Source: Caccoplasma sp905210875 (GTDB taxonomy: Bacteria > Bacteroidota > Bacteroidia > Bacteroidales > UBA11471). From it: DNA of 64,000 bases. Positions 1-9,043 of the stretch are shown one piece after another. Within the stretch, counting starts at the first letter, position 1; each line of letters starts with the position of its first letter. The notes below the pieces were generated by a model, which made no database searches, was not told the origin of the DNA, and saw only the letters and a list, made by a program, of their open reading frames with translations. The stretch lies in contig OZ007034.1 of the NCBI GenBank assembly GCA_963931635.1, forward strand, positions 1,612,001 through 1,676,000, written 5' to 3'. The position numbers were made by a program, and so were the translations under genes.

Positions 1-1925
1 TTGGTCAGGCCTTTGGCGCTGTGCAGGTTAAGATTCTGTCCCAATTGTGGGTTACGGATGTCCATACCAATGAGCAGAACCCGTTTTCCGAGGAGTGCAA
101 TCGAAATGGCTAGGTTGCTGCTGATAAACGATTTTCCTTCACCACTGACGCTTGAAGTAACGAGAATGACCTTCTCGTTCTCCTTGTTGAGAATGAATTG
201 TATATTGTTGCGGATCAGCCTGAATAGCTCGGAGATGGAGCTGTTTTCTCCTTCTCGTATGACAATGTGCTCTTTGCTGTGCCTGTGAGTACAGATCTCA
301 CCCAAAATAGGAAGAGATGTGATAGCTTCAAGCTCACTTCTTGTTGAGAACTTGGTGCGTAACAGATCTTTAAGATAAAGATAGATGATGGGAAGTATGC
401 CTCCGATCAAGAGTCCGATGAAGAGCGTGATGATTTTGGGGGTACTGATGGGTTCGCTCATGTGGTAAGCCTCGTTCACGATAGTGCTTTTAGGGGTTGC
501 CATAGACTGGTTGAGCGCATTTTCTTCCCGTTTTTGCAACAAAAAGAGGAACAACTCCTGCTTGATGAGTTGCTGACGTTGCATGTCGATATATTCTCGC
601 TCTTGTGTAGGCATATTTTTTATGCGTTGCTCAAATTTGTTCTCTTGTTCAACGATTGTCTTTTGAGAGATTCCCAAACTTTCTTTGATGCCATTGAGGG
701 TGCTTAGGACGTTGTCACGAGAAGCATCGATTTGCTGATTGAGAATGGCCAGCGACTTATTATCACCTTTCGCCGAAAAGGCTATGCCCATACGTTTAAG
801 TACCAGTTCATTGTACTGTTGTACGGCAGTCGCCGATGATTTATCCGACAAGGTAGGATTGAAGGGTATGAGTGAGTATCGGTTTTTTTCATCTTTCAGA
901 AAATCTTCGATAATCTCTACCATTTGCTTTTGGGCTTCGATTTCGATTTGTTTCTCTTTCAGAGCCGTATTTTGTTCCAGTATGATTTGGGCTTCGGTCT
1001 CTATGTCGGTGATATTGTTTTTCTTTTTATACTCCTCAATCTGTTTTTCGGCTTGTGTCAGTTCCTGCATGACGAGATTTATGCGATCGTCAATGAATTG
1101 GGCTTTGAGGTCGGCCTCTTTGTTTTTTTCAACAATACCCCGTTCGTTATAAATTCTGATGATGGTATTGAGAAGGTCTTTGCCACGGTCGATGTCACTT
1201 TCGTGGGTTTCAAGGTGTACCAGGTTGGAGCGACGCTCAGGTATGGAAATAAAGGTGTTGGAGTTTATGTCTTCGGCGGCTTTGTCATATCCGCAGATGG
1301 ATATGTCGGTAGCCAGTTTCTGCCCTGGTGTGTAGGTGGCGGTTGTGTTAAGGATGAAGTTGCCGTATGCGGTGGGTACCATCATAGGGAAGTGGTCGCT
1401 CTCAACTTTTTCCTGCCCTTCGAGCGGTTTATTGGGTTTGACGACGATGTGCCCTTTCTTGTCAATGCGCACCTTGAATCGGAGTGTGCTGCTCAAGGTG
1501 TCTTCTACCGACGGTGAGGCATAGATTTCGACGGGGTATTCTTTGTAGAGATCTTCTTTCTCCAATAGACCGTGTTTGACGATGTGCTGCTTGTTCATAC
1601 TCAGTTCCTGAGCAACTCTCCGTAGGGTGGAGTGTGCCGAAACGATATTTATTTCATCGTCGACTTTCCCTCCGCCTCCGACCAGGTTGCCGAATGAAAA
1701 GCTTTTCAACATGGACGACTGCATACTTTCGCCTCCGCTTTCAGAGCTGATGAGTATGTCGGCTTTTACCAAAAATATGTCTTTCTTAGTTTTTACATAA
1801 AGAAAGGCTATCGCTCCGCAAACGATAATTGAAATGACAAACAGGTACCAGTTTTTTAGATATTTTTTGATGAGACCCGAAAAATCGATGTCTATCAATG
1901 CGCTGTTTTTATTAAAGTTTTCCAT
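1..1925 (-). CDS. Wzc-like polysaccharide chain-length regulator / tyrosine kinase (3' end outside window)
   Basis: The reading frame opens with ATG at 1925 and runs off the left edge; about 641 codons are visible. An N-terminal membrane segment lies near residues 25-45, followed by a long Wzz-type periplasmic region with coiled-coil-like charged stretches. A second membrane segment lies near residues 498-518. A cytoplasmic kinase domain then begins, with Walker A SVSGEGKS near residue 592. This order is that of bacterial BY-kinases fused to a chain-length determinant (the capsular exopolysaccharide family), which phosphorylate themselves on C-terminal tyrosines and control polymer length. 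The tyrosine cluster is outside the window. It lies 23 bp downstream of the Wza-like gene on the same strand, as in export operons. Confidence 0.9.
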   Translation of the reverse strand, partial: MENFNKNSALIDIDFSGLIKKYLKNWYLFVISIIVCGAIAFLYVKTKKDIFLVKADILISSESGGESMQSSMLKSFSFGNLVGGGGKVDDEINIVSAHSTLRRVAQELSMNKQHIVKHGLLEKEDLYKEYPVEIYASPSVEDTLSSTLRFKVRIDKKGHIVVKPNKPLEGQEKVESDHFPMMVPTAYGNFILNTTATYTPGQKLATDISICGYDKAAEDINSNTFISIPERRSNLVHLETHESDIDRGKDLLNTIIRIYNERGIVEKNKEADLKAQFIDDRINLVMQELTQAEKQIEEYKKKNNITDIETEAQIILEQNTALKEKQIEIEAQKQMVEIIEDFLKDEKNRYSLIPFNPTLSDKSSATAVQQYNELVLKRMGIAFSAKGDNKSLAILNQQIDASRDNVLSTLNGIKESLGISQKTIVEQENKFEQRIKNMPTQEREYIDMQRQQLIKQELFLFLLQKREENALNQSMATPKSTIVNEAYHMSEPISTPKIITLFIGLLIGGILPIIYLYLKDLLRTKFSTRSELEAITSLPILGEICTHRHSKEHIVIREGENSSISELFRLIRNNIQFILNKENEKVILVTSSVSGEGKSFISSNLAISIALLGKRVLLIGMDIRNPQLGQNLNLHSAKGLT

Positions 1926-1948
1926 GTATAAGTCGTATGGGTCTTATT

Positions 1949-2752
1949 TTAATTGACAAATAATGCGATGATGAGCGATGCGATGACAGATGCACCGCTG
2001 ATGATGGTTGATATCATCGAGACATTAAATTGCTTATTGCTGTTGTAGCTCGAGTTGGATTTACGGTATTCGTTAGGCTCGACATAAACGACATCTCCCT
2101 TTTGCAGGTAAAATCCTGGAGAGGAAAATACATCGGGGCTGGTGAGGTCGACCCGGATGCTCACGAGTTTACCATCGGCGGCTTCTCGGGTAATGAGTAT
2201 GTTGTCACGACGGCCGTATATGGTCAGGTCTTTGGCACAACCTAAGGCCTCGAACAAGGAAAGCCTCTCGTTGGGAATTTTGTAGGTGCCGGGTGAATTG
2301 ACTTCTCCCAGAACGGTGATGTTGTTGGTAAGAAGTTGTACTTTGACGATAGGATCGGTAACGTAGGGCTCCAACTCTTTTTTTATGTATTGTTCCAGTT
2401 GAAACCTTGTGAGTCCGGCAACTTTAATGCGTCCCAATGAAGGATATTCAATATATCCGTCGGGGTCGACCAGGTAATTTTGCAATGAAGGATTCGATGA
2501 TAGTTGGGTCTCTTCAGGCTTAAGAGTGTTGCTTACGGGCGGATTGTATGCGACTACAGCTTCGGGATTGGCAGCCGATACGGTAATAAGCAAGGCATCG
2601 TTGGTATTGATGGTGGTGACATACTTTTCTGCTAAGGCAAGTGTGTCACCCGATGCTAAACCCTGTACATAGGCAATCTCTTTATACGATTTACACGAAT
2701 GAAAAATGGCCACCGAGAGAATTAGTAGCGTGAATAAGATTTTCTTCTTCAT
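1949..2752 (-). CDS. Wza-like polysaccharide export lipoprotein (SLBB domain)
   Basis: A 267-residue protein with a lipoprotein signal (hydrophobic stretch ending in FHSC, modified Cys near residue 20). A Poly_export domain covers roughly residues 40-140, followed by an SLBB-type segment starting NNITVLGEVNSPGTYKIP. The C-terminal 20 residues form a membrane anchor. Family members form the outer-membrane export channel for capsule or exopolysaccharide, working with the Wzc-like kinase encoded next. The C-terminal helix is common in Bacteroidetes homologues. A good TTTG-N20-TATATTTG promoter stands 33 bp upstream of the start. Confidence 0.9.
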   Translation of the reverse strand: MKKKILFTLLILSVAIFHSCKSYKEIAYVQGLASGDTLALAEKYVTTINTNDALLITVSAANPEAVVAYNPPVSNTLKPEETQLSSNPSLQNYLVDPDGYIEYPSLGRIKVAGLTRFQLEQYIKKELEPYVTDPIVKVQLLTNNITVLGEVNSPGTYKIPNERLSLFEALGCAKDLTIYGRRDNILITREAADGKLVSIRVDLTSPDVFSSPGFYLQKGDVVYVEPNEYRKSNSSYNSNKQFNVSMISTIISGASVIASLIIALFVN

Positions 2753-2784
2753 GAAGCAATAACGTTTTTACGATATTCGGAGTG

Positions 2785-2816
2785 CAAATATAGTAGCTTT
2801 GACCTTTATCTGCAAA
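2785..2816 (-). promoter_or_regulatory. Bacteroidetes promoter for the polysaccharide export pair
   Basis: Read on the minus strand: TTTG (2816-2813), a 20-bp spacer, then TATATTTG (2792-2785). This matches the Bacteroides consensus TTTG-N19-21-TAnnTTTG. The wza-like start codon at 2752 follows after a short leader. The remaining bases up to 2991 carry the glycosyltransferase promoter, with a possible TAATTTTG -7 element at 2965-2972. Confidence 0.75.
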
Positions 2817-2991
2817 ATTGACTTTTTATTTCTAACGACTTTTGGGGGCATTTGTTGTGTTTTATGTCTTGTATTATTGTTCGTAAAAATTTTTATTAAC
2901 TAGTAGGTAGAAAGACATGGAAGAAAATTGCCATTTGGAACTTGGGCGGCTTGTCGAGATTATCTAATTTTGTGTCGTATTAAGTCTGACT

Positions 2992-4191
2992 ATGATTTTT
3001 GAATATTTTCTTCAAGCGTTTTCGCAGCCGGTAAATGTGGTTGCCGGGGTCTGTGCGGTGGTGGCGGTACTCCTCTTGTTGTTGCTGTTGTATGTCGACA
3101 AGGCCTATTATGGTCGGGTCGTCCGTGCCAGTCGTGCTGTCGGTAAGGACAGCGATATTGCAGAATCTTCGTTGCCACCGGTGTCGTTGATTGTATATGC
3201 CTGCGACAATGCTGCCTCATTGCGGCAAAATCTGCCCGAGCTTTTTGCGCAGGATTATCCCGATTTTGAGGTGGTGGTCGTCGATGATGCTTCGACCGAC
3301 GAGACGCGCGACCTGCTCCGCCTCTATGCCGGGCAATATTCGCGTCTGTATTCGACCTATGTGCCGGCCGATGCGTGTGCTCTCAGCCGCAAGAAGTTGG
3401 CCATAACGCTCGGCTTTAAGGCCGTGCGCAACGATTATGTCGTGCTTATTGATGCAACATGTGTACCGTCTTCCCGTCGGTGGCTGCGAAATATGATGAG
3501 CCGTTTTTCCGAGGGTGTCGACATTGTGCTGGGATATACCCGCTTTGATATGTCGGCTCCCGACCAGAGCCGCTATGCGGCCTACGACCGTTTGCTCTTT
3601 TCGCTGCGTTACCTTTCGTGCGCGTTGCGGAGGCGTCCTTATATGGGTGAAGGTACCAATGTGATGTATCGCAAGTCCCTGTTTTTCGAGCATAAGGGAT
3701 TTTCTCGTACATTGAATCTTCGTTATGGCGATGACGACCTCTTTATAAACGAGGTGGCTACACCTCGGAATACTCGGGTAGAGATTTCGCCCGACAGTTG
3801 GATCGACTTACATACCGACGACGCGGTGTCGCTTTGGCGTATATGGCGTATGCGTTATGGCTTTACCGAGCCCTATTTGCATCATAGCCGGCGATGGCTC
3901 TTTGAAGGAGAAAAATGGTCGGTCTATCTTTTTTACGGAGTAGTAGTTGCAATGTGGTGTGTACAACCTTGGCACCCGTTGGTGTGGACCGTTACGCTGT
4001 TGCTGTTGTTGTGGCGGTGGGTGATGCAGATGTTGTTTTATAAACGATTTGCCCGGACCTTGGATTTGCCCGTATTGGGCCTGCGTATATTAGGGTATGA
4101 ATGTTTGCGCCCGTTGGTCGATTTATATTATCGCATCACGGTACACCGTCGCAGAGAAGAGAATCATACCTGGGGTAGCCTCAAAGTATAG
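2992..4191 (+). CDS. Family 2 glycosyltransferase, membrane-bound
   Basis: 399 residues. An N-terminal membrane helix (about residues 10-35) precedes a GT-A domain starting at PVSLIVYACDNAASL. The nucleotide-sugar binding region follows (VVVVDDASTDETRDLL, acidic DD pair) and an ID acidic motif in VVLIDATCVP. Later come the acceptor-side GDDDLFINEVA stretch, which resembles the ED/GDD motif of inverting GT2 enzymes, and a Q/RxxRW-like region (MRYGFTEP). Two or more hydrophobic C-terminal segments follow. It probably adds a sugar to a lipid-linked surface polysaccharide, consistent with the neighbouring export genes; donor and acceptor cannot be told. The DNA is GC-rich, unlike the ICE that follows. 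Confidence 0.85.
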   Translation: MIFEYFLQAFSQPVNVVAGVCAVVAVLLLLLLLYVDKAYYGRVVRASRAVGKDSDIAESSLPPVSLIVYACDNAASLRQNLPELFAQDYPDFEVVVVDDASTDETRDLLRLYAGQYSRLYSTYVPADACALSRKKLAITLGFKAVRNDYVVLIDATCVPSSRRWLRNMMSRFSEGVDIVLGYTRFDMSAPDQSRYAAYDRLLFSLRYLSCALRRRPYMGEGTNVMYRKSLFFEHKGFSRTLNLRYGDDDLFINEVATPRNTRVEISPDSWIDLHTDDAVSLWRIWRMRYGFTEPYLHHSRRWLFEGEKWSVYLFYGVVVAMWCVQPWHPLVWTVTLLLLLWRWVMQMLFYKRFARTLDLPVLGLRILGYECLRPLVDLYYRITVHRRREENHTWGSLKV

Positions 4192-4215
4192 GCACAATGC
4201 CGCATGAGAATATGT

Positions 4216-4248
4216 GAGGCCCGAGACTGGTTTACAGCCTCGGGCCTC
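4216..4248. terminator. Bidirectional hairpin between convergent genes
   Basis: A 10-bp perfect stem (GAGGCCCGAG / CTCGGGCCTC) with a 13-base loop lies between the plus-strand glycosyltransferase and the minus-strand gene ending at 4278. Its position supports a shared terminator. The T-run is weak. Confidence 0.7.
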
Positions 4249-4277
4249 ATTGTATCATAGGTGAGCCGACAGACACT

Positions 4278-4766
4278 CTATTGCGCGCTTTCGGGGGTAT
4301 TGGGGCGAGTGATGGCTATGTCGTACCGTAATAGGGTGAATGTGATTTTGAATGCATAACTCGATTCGATGCTTTTCCCTGTGGGCGGGGTCAGGTAGTA
4401 ATAATATTGCCGGTTCTGGTCGAAACTGTCAATGGTGATTTTCTTGGTCATGCCGGGCAGAATCTCTTCGTCGATTGTTACATCGCGATAGTCGAGCATT
4501 TCGTTCTGTGGGGTTCGGTATACGAGCCGCAGTACGATGCGGGTGACGGTTTCCCGGGTGCGGTTCTGTATGAGAAGCGACTCTTTTTTTGACGAAAGCG
4601 GTTTTTCAAAGCCGAGTATCATGATGGACTGGTCAAAAGAGGGCCTGCTGACGGTTTCGGTTTGTCCGACCGTTCGGGCTGTTGGCTGTTGTTCGGTACG
4701 GAGTTGGGCTGCCTGCGAGGAGAGGCAGCATAGAAGTATTATCGACAGAACGAAAGTGTGTTTCAT
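4278..4766 (-). CDS. Exported protein of unknown function
   Basis: An upstream in-frame ATG exists at 4787, but the signal peptide begins at the ATG at 4766 (MKHTFVLSIILLCCLSSQA), so I prefer that start (162 residues). After the signal sequence comes a beta-rich domain with the stretch TRIVLRLVYRTPQNEMLDYRD, which looks like an immunoglobulin-type or FxLYD-type fold. I do not recognise a family with certainty. The -7 element TATCTTTG lies at 4875-4868 on the minus strand. It is the last gene that looks chromosomal before the ICE. Confidence 0.75.
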   Translation of the reverse strand: MKHTFVLSIILLCCLSSQAAQLRTEQQPTARTVGQTETVSRPSFDQSIMILGFEKPLSSKKESLLIQNRTRETVTRIVLRLVYRTPQNEMLDYRDVTIDEEILPGMTKKITIDSFDQNRQYYYYLTPPTGKSIESSYAFKITFTLLRYDIAITRPNTPESAQ

Positions 4767-4787
4767 GGGAAAATGGGCGTATGTCAA

Positions 4788-5272
4788 TTATATAACCGGG
4801 CGGTCGGGGGCAGACCGAAGTGTTTCTCGTCGGGCGTTTGAGCCCAAAGACCGACCGTGGCTTTCTACAAAGATACGAAGAACTTGCGTAATAATGGCAG
4901 GATGAGGGTGAAATTTGATAAGTGGTTGGTACATATACTATTTTTGTGTTACCTCACCATATTGTTAAATTTGGCAGAAGGAGCCGAATATGGTGGGTGT
5001 TAGAGAAAGAATTGCTACCTATCCGTTGCCTTTTTATGGAATGGAAATTTGGTAGAAACAGCATCTTTAATCTCTTGCACATACCCTACAACAGCCACAA
5101 AGAACGCTTGTTTTTTCTATCATTGCACTGACAAAGGTAATCATTTTTTCTCGTTGGAAGAAAAATACGGGAATGAGATTAATTGTCAAGTACTTGTTGC
5201 CTTGTTCCGCTATATTCTACATGCCGTTCATTAACTCTGTAAAATTTATTTTTGCAACCAAAGAAATGAGTT
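4788..5272. other. Chromosome/ICE junction region, no gene
   Basis: 485 bases without a credible gene. The left part (to about 4915) is GC-rich like the chromosome and holds the promoter of the minus-strand gene, including TATCTTTG at 4875-4868. Beyond about 4920 the sequence turns AT-rich like the ICE, and the integrase gene follows. CTnDOT-family elements recombine at cores of the form GTAnnTTTGC. The minus-strand GTATCTTTGT (4876-4867) differs at one base, so it is a possible crossover site. I cannot fix the junction without the other end of the element. A -7 element TATTTTTG for the integrase is at 5247-5254. Confidence 0.5.
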
Positions 5273-6496
5273 ATGAATCAGGTAGATGTAAAGGTGTCGT
5301 TCTACCTCAAAAAGAGCGAAGCAGATGCCAAAGGAAACTGTCCCGTAATGGCAAGATTGAATGTCGGCAAGTACTCCGAGACGGCATTCAGTGTGAAAAT
5401 GTCGGTACCACATACGATGTGGCACTCCGGTCGTGCTACAGGTAAGAGTGTCGCAGCACGCGAAATCAATCGTCAGTTAGACGAGATCAGAGCCTCGGCT
5501 CTACATATCTATCAAGAACAATCGGCAATACGAGAAGGAGTAACTGCCGAAGATGTCAAGTGTCTGCTTTTGGGTATGGCTTCAGGGCAGCAGACCTTGA
5601 TGAGTTATTTCCGCACCTTCATCAAGAATTTCGAGAAGCGTGTAGGTGTGAACCGTGTCGCAGGTTCTCTGCGTGCTTACAAATACGCCTATATGCATGT
5701 TGAGAAATTCCTCAATGAGAAATACAAACTGACCGATATTCCCTTTACGGCATTGGATCGTTCGTTTATCGAGAAATATGATCTTCACTTACGAACCGAC
5801 TGCCATTTGGCTCTTGGTACGATAGTCCATCTTACGACCTCTTTTAGAACCATTATCAATGAAGCCATAGCAGACGGTATTCTTACCTTCAATCCATTTT
5901 GGGGATATGAACCTGAACGTCCACAGCGTGAACAGAAGTATCTCACGGCAGAGGAACTGGAACTGATGATGACAACACCCTTGCATAATGCAAGACTCTA
6001 TATTATTCGTGACCTGTTCCTCTTCTCATGCTACACGGGTATCTCATACGGAGATATGCGTCTGCTGACCAATGAGGATTTGGTTACGGACGAGGAAGGT
6101 ACACTGTGGATAAGAACAACTCGTAAGAAGACCAAGGTCGAGTATGAAGTGCCGCTCCTTGATGTACCTATTCATATACTTAAAAAGTATCGTGATGTAG
6201 AGCCTAACGGAAAGCTGTTGCCCATGTATTGTAATTCTGATGTAAATCTTTCCCTGAAAAAGATTGCTGCAATATGCGGTATTGAGCGAAGAATAGTCTT
6301 TCATGCCGCCAGACATACATATGCTACGGAGATCACCCTATCTCACGGTGTGCCATTGGAAACGGTCAGCAAGATGCTGGGACATACACGGGTTGATACC
6401 ACTCAGATTTATGCGAAAGTTACCGATGACAAGATAAATGCTGATACCAAGAGATTAGACAACAAGATTAGTGAACGCTTTACAATCGCCATTTGA
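5273..6496 (+). CDS. Tyrosine recombinase (ICE integrase 1)
   Basis: 407 residues in the Bacteroidetes integrase layout. An N-terminal arm-binding domain starts near residue 5 (VSFYLKKSEADAKGNCPVM), a SAM-like core-binding domain covers about residues 105-205, and the catalytic domain about 215-395. Visible catalytic residues are HAARH, GH in KMLGHTR, and the nucleophile Tyr in TTQIYAKV. The first catalytic Arg of the family is replaced: the box-I stretch reads CYTGISYGD. IntDOT-type integrases share this loss. It is followed after 21 bp by a second recombinase on the same strand. It most likely integrates and excises the ICE, alone or with its neighbour. Confidence 0.92.
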   Translation: MNQVDVKVSFYLKKSEADAKGNCPVMARLNVGKYSETAFSVKMSVPHTMWHSGRATGKSVAAREINRQLDEIRASALHIYQEQSAIREGVTAEDVKCLLLGMASGQQTLMSYFRTFIKNFEKRVGVNRVAGSLRAYKYAYMHVEKFLNEKYKLTDIPFTALDRSFIEKYDLHLRTDCHLALGTIVHLTTSFRTIINEAIADGILTFNPFWGYEPERPQREQKYLTAEELELMMTTPLHNARLYIIRDLFLFSCYTGISYGDMRLLTNEDLVTDEEGTLWIRTTRKKTKVEYEVPLLDVPIHILKKYRDVEPNGKLLPMYCNSDVNLSLKKIAAICGIERRIVFHAARHTYATEITLSHGVPLETVSKMLGHTRVDTTQIYAKVTDDKINADTKRLDNKISERFTIAI

Positions 6497-6517
6497 CAAC
6501 CATTAAAACGACTATAT

Positions 6518-7828
6518 ATGAAAACAGACAAGAATACAGCTAACCAGAACACGAAGCGTCGCAGTACCTTCGCCATATTGTTCTACATCAACCGCACGAA
6601 AGTACGCAAGGATGGTATGTGCCAACTATTGTGTAAGGTCAGTATTGATGCCGAATGGGAACAAATCGGCACAAAAGTATCCGTTAATCCTGCCATCTGG
6701 AATCCTGAGAAAGGAAGTGCTGATGGTCGCAGCGAGAATGCTGTAACGGTAAACAGAGCCATTGACGAACTTACCAAAGAGATAACCGAACACTATAACC
6801 ATATCAAGAAGAGTTTAGGCTTTGTTACCGCAGAACTTGTCAAGAACGCAGTCAAGGGTATCGGACAAAAGCCCGTAACACTGCTTGCCCTCTTCCTTGA
6901 GCATAACGAGGAGTTTAAGAAGCGTGTTGGTGTGGATAGAATCAAGGAGACCTACGATTGTTATCAACGCTCATACAAGCACCTTGCAGCGTTTATTCAG
7001 GAGAAACGGGGTGTGGAAGATGTCACATTGCGAAGCCTTGACAAGGTGTTCTATGACGACTTTGAGATATTCCTGCAAAGCGATTGCCGTCTAAGTCCCA
7101 AGACGGTACACGAACATTTGTATAGGCTGAAAAAGATGACAATGCGAGCCGTCAGTCAAGGAACATTGCGCAGAGATCCATATTGCCGTCTGCATCCGGA
7201 ACTCCCCAAACGTAAAAGTCGGCACATGAAGTTGGAAGACCTCAAGACATTGATGTCTACTCCTGTGGATAAGCCCCAATTGGAACGGGTACGCGACTGG
7301 TTTATATTCTCCACCTTTACAGGATTAGCATACGCTGATTTAAGACGGTTATCCGTGAACGATATAACACAGGCAGAAGATGGCAGCTGGTGGATACACA
7401 TCAAGCGAAAGAAAACTGACACGTTGTCATCTATTCGATTGTTGGATGTGCCTCTTCGCATTATTGAAAAGTATAAGCACGAGCGACAGGGAGATAAAGT
7501 CTTCAACCTCTATTGCCGTGAATATCTCATTAAATTGACAGGAGAATTAGGTAAAGAGTACGGCTTCCATCTGACCTTTCACAAAGCCCGTCATAATTTC
7601 GGAACACATATGACTTTATCGCTCGGCGTACCAATAGAAACAGTAAGCAAGATGATGGGTCATACCTCCATCACGACTACACAGATATATGCTCATGTTA
7701 CGGACAAAAAGGTTGATGAGGACATGAAACGTCTGCGAGAGGTTACAGCCGACAAGAAAATAGAACTCGCAGATGAAGGACTGAAGTTTGAGAGATGTAT
7801 CAAATGGAAACGGACAACAACAGTATAG
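6518..7828 (+). CDS. Tyrosine recombinase (ICE integrase 2)
   Basis: 436 residues with the same three-domain layout as the preceding recombinase and clear homology to it. The catalytic segment has HKARHNFGTH, GHTS and TTQIYAHV (Tyr nucleophile), and box I reads TFTGLAYADL, again without the usual Arg. The two genes are probably co-transcribed. Two integrases in tandem occur in other Bacteroidales elements; whether both act or one is specialised cannot be told from sequence. A strong hairpin (7828-7871) follows the stop codon. Confidence 0.92.
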   Translation: MKTDKNTANQNTKRRSTFAILFYINRTKVRKDGMCQLLCKVSIDAEWEQIGTKVSVNPAIWNPEKGSADGRSENAVTVNRAIDELTKEITEHYNHIKKSLGFVTAELVKNAVKGIGQKPVTLLALFLEHNEEFKKRVGVDRIKETYDCYQRSYKHLAAFIQEKRGVEDVTLRSLDKVFYDDFEIFLQSDCRLSPKTVHEHLYRLKKMTMRAVSQGTLRRDPYCRLHPELPKRKSRHMKLEDLKTLMSTPVDKPQLERVRDWFIFSTFTGLAYADLRRLSVNDITQAEDGSWWIHIKRKKTDTLSSIRLLDVPLRIIEKYKHERQGDKVFNLYCREYLIKLTGELGKEYGFHLTFHKARHNFGTHMTLSLGVPIETVSKMMGHTSITTTQIYAHVTDKKVDEDMKRLREVTADKKIELADEGLKFERCIKWKRTTTV

Positions 7829-7871
7829 AAACGATAGCAACGGCCTTAAGCGGGGTCGTTGCTATTGTTTC
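7828..7871. terminator. Hairpin between integrases and HTH genes
   Basis: A near-perfect 15-bp stem (GAAACGATAGCAACG at 7828-7842 with 7857-7871) in the short gap between the plus-strand integrases and the minus-strand HTH cluster. It is probably a bidirectional terminator. Confidence 0.75.
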
Positions 7872-7874
7872 GGG

Positions 7875-8186
7875 TCATACCCATCGCTGTTCCTCTACGC
7901 AGCGTTTATGGGAATCATTGAGAATCTTTTCAATCTCTGACTCCTTGTAAAGAGCCTTGCCCTGAACAAGGTAGTAAGGTATTGCACCTGCCGAGCGATA
8001 CTCCTGCAATGTGCGGCGACTCACTCTGAGTATCTTGGAGAGTTCCTCATCAGTCAGGAACCTCTCATTGTTCAATGTAGGTTGTACCAGAGTCTCCGTC
8101 TTGTGGAGAATCTTGTTTACTCGTCTTAGACGCTCAAGAATCTCTGCTATATGCGGATCGGTCTTGTCTATAAAAAAGTTGCTCAT
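7875..8186 (-). CDS. Helix-turn-helix protein, Xis-like (third of three)
   Basis: 103 residues. The C-terminal half carries a MerR/excisionase-type winged HTH: FLTDEELSKILRVSRRTLQEY, then a basic turn and PYYLVQGKALYKESEIEKIL. Small HTH_17 proteins of this kind (Xis2c, Xis2d and relatives) direct excision and activate transfer genes in CTnDOT. Its start codon overlaps the stop of the upstream HTH gene by 4 bp, indicating translational coupling. Which of the three is an excisionase is unknown. Confidence 0.8.
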   Translation of the reverse strand: MSNFFIDKTDPHIAEILERLRRVNKILHKTETLVQPTLNNERFLTDEELSKILRVSRRTLQEYRSAGAIPYYLVQGKALYKESEIEKILNDSHKRCVEEQRWV

Positions 8187-8479
8187 GGTCTCTTCTTTTT
8201 AATGGGGTGATAAGTACTGTCAATAAATCTCTGAATATCCTCGGGTTTGTAGAATATCTTGTGTTTGATGCGTGCAAACGGTATCAAGCCCTTCTCTCGG
8301 TACACTTGCAGTGTTCGCTTCGAGATGCGGAGTATCTGGCACACATCCTGGTTATCCATCCAGTTCTTGAGTCCAAGATCCTTACGGGTAGCACACAATC
8401 TGTTCACTCTATCCTCAAACTCACTGATATGGCTGCATATCTCATCAAATGCCTTTTTGTCTATACATACGATTTCCAT
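8183..8479 (-). CDS. Helix-turn-helix protein, Xis-like (second of three)
   Basis: 98 residues, paralogous in layout to its neighbours: an N-terminal helical segment, then the DNA-binding HTH NQDVCQILRISKRTLQVYRE followed by the wing IPFARIKHKIFYKPEDIQRF. It lies 20 bp after the upstream HTH gene and overlaps the next by 4 bp, so the three form one operon read away from the recombination and regulatory region. Confidence 0.8.
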   Translation of the reverse strand: MEIVCIDKKAFDEICSHISEFEDRVNRLCATRKDLGLKNWMDNQDVCQILRISKRTLQVYREKGLIPFARIKHKIFYKPEDIQRFIDSTYHPIKKKRP

Positions 8480-8499
8480 ATTCTATAGTTGTTTAGAGG

Positions 8500-8817
8500 T
8501 TAGAAATTGATGTTATTTCTCATGCTTGCCGGAAGTGGCAAGCCCTTCTGCTCGAAGAAGTCCTTGACCTCGGAAGCCTTGTAGTATGTGCGTCCGTCAA
8601 TCATATAGTAGCGGATAAGTTTCTTCTGGCGGTAGCGTGCAAGGGTACGGTGAGTCACGCCAAGCAGTTTGCTCAGGTCGTAGTTATCCAGCAGCGTGTC
8701 GCCATCGAGACACTCCTTCATTTTGTTCTGTCGCTCCAGCATCTTCTCTATCTTATCGAAGCGTTCCATCAGTTGGATGAACATCTTGTGGGCGGTTTCA
8801 CTATTTATCTGTAACAT
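8500..8817 (-). CDS. Helix-turn-helix protein, Xis-like (first of three)
   Basis: 105 residues. An N-terminal coiled-coil-like helix (KMFIQLMERFDKIEKMLERQ) precedes the HTH LSKLLGVTHRTLARYRQKK and the wing YYMIDGRTYYKASEVKDFF. It is the promoter-proximal member of a three-gene operon. The control region upstream holds two palindromes and a phased TGAC array. The N-terminal helix may mediate dimerisation. Confidence 0.8.
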   Translation of the reverse strand: MLQINSETAHKMFIQLMERFDKIEKMLERQNKMKECLDGDTLLDNYDLSKLLGVTHRTLARYRQKKLIRYYMIDGRTYYKASEVKDFFEQKGLPLPASMRNNINF

Positions 8818-8835
8818 CGTATAATCTGTTTAAGT

Positions 8836-9043
8836 GTGAATAATCGGGTTATTTACACCGTGTTGCGCAACAGGTTATACTTATTAAATGGCATCCTGCG
8901 TGCCAATGACATGGAATGACACGAAAAGACACCGATACATCATTGTGTATCAGTGAAATAAAAATTTTCAGCGTGAAATTTGAGGATTTTCAGAGTATTG
9001 CAAAATGCAACACTTTTTCGCAACCTGCTATTGCAAAATGCAA
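8836..9043. promoter_or_regulatory. Control region of the HTH operon: palindromes, phased TGAC array, paired repeat
   Basis: Several signals are packed here. An inverted repeat GTGTGAATAA / TTATTTACAC lies at 8836-8860, and the perfect palindrome GTTGCGCAAC at 8864-8873. TGAC, TGAC and AGAC occur at 8907, 8917 and 8927, exactly 10 bp apart. The 15-bp sequence TATTGCAAAATGCAA occurs twice, at 8996-9010 and 9029-9043; the second copy overlaps the end of the ribD-like gene. These look like binding sites for the ICE regulators or recombination accessory factors encoded alongside. Confidence 0.6.
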
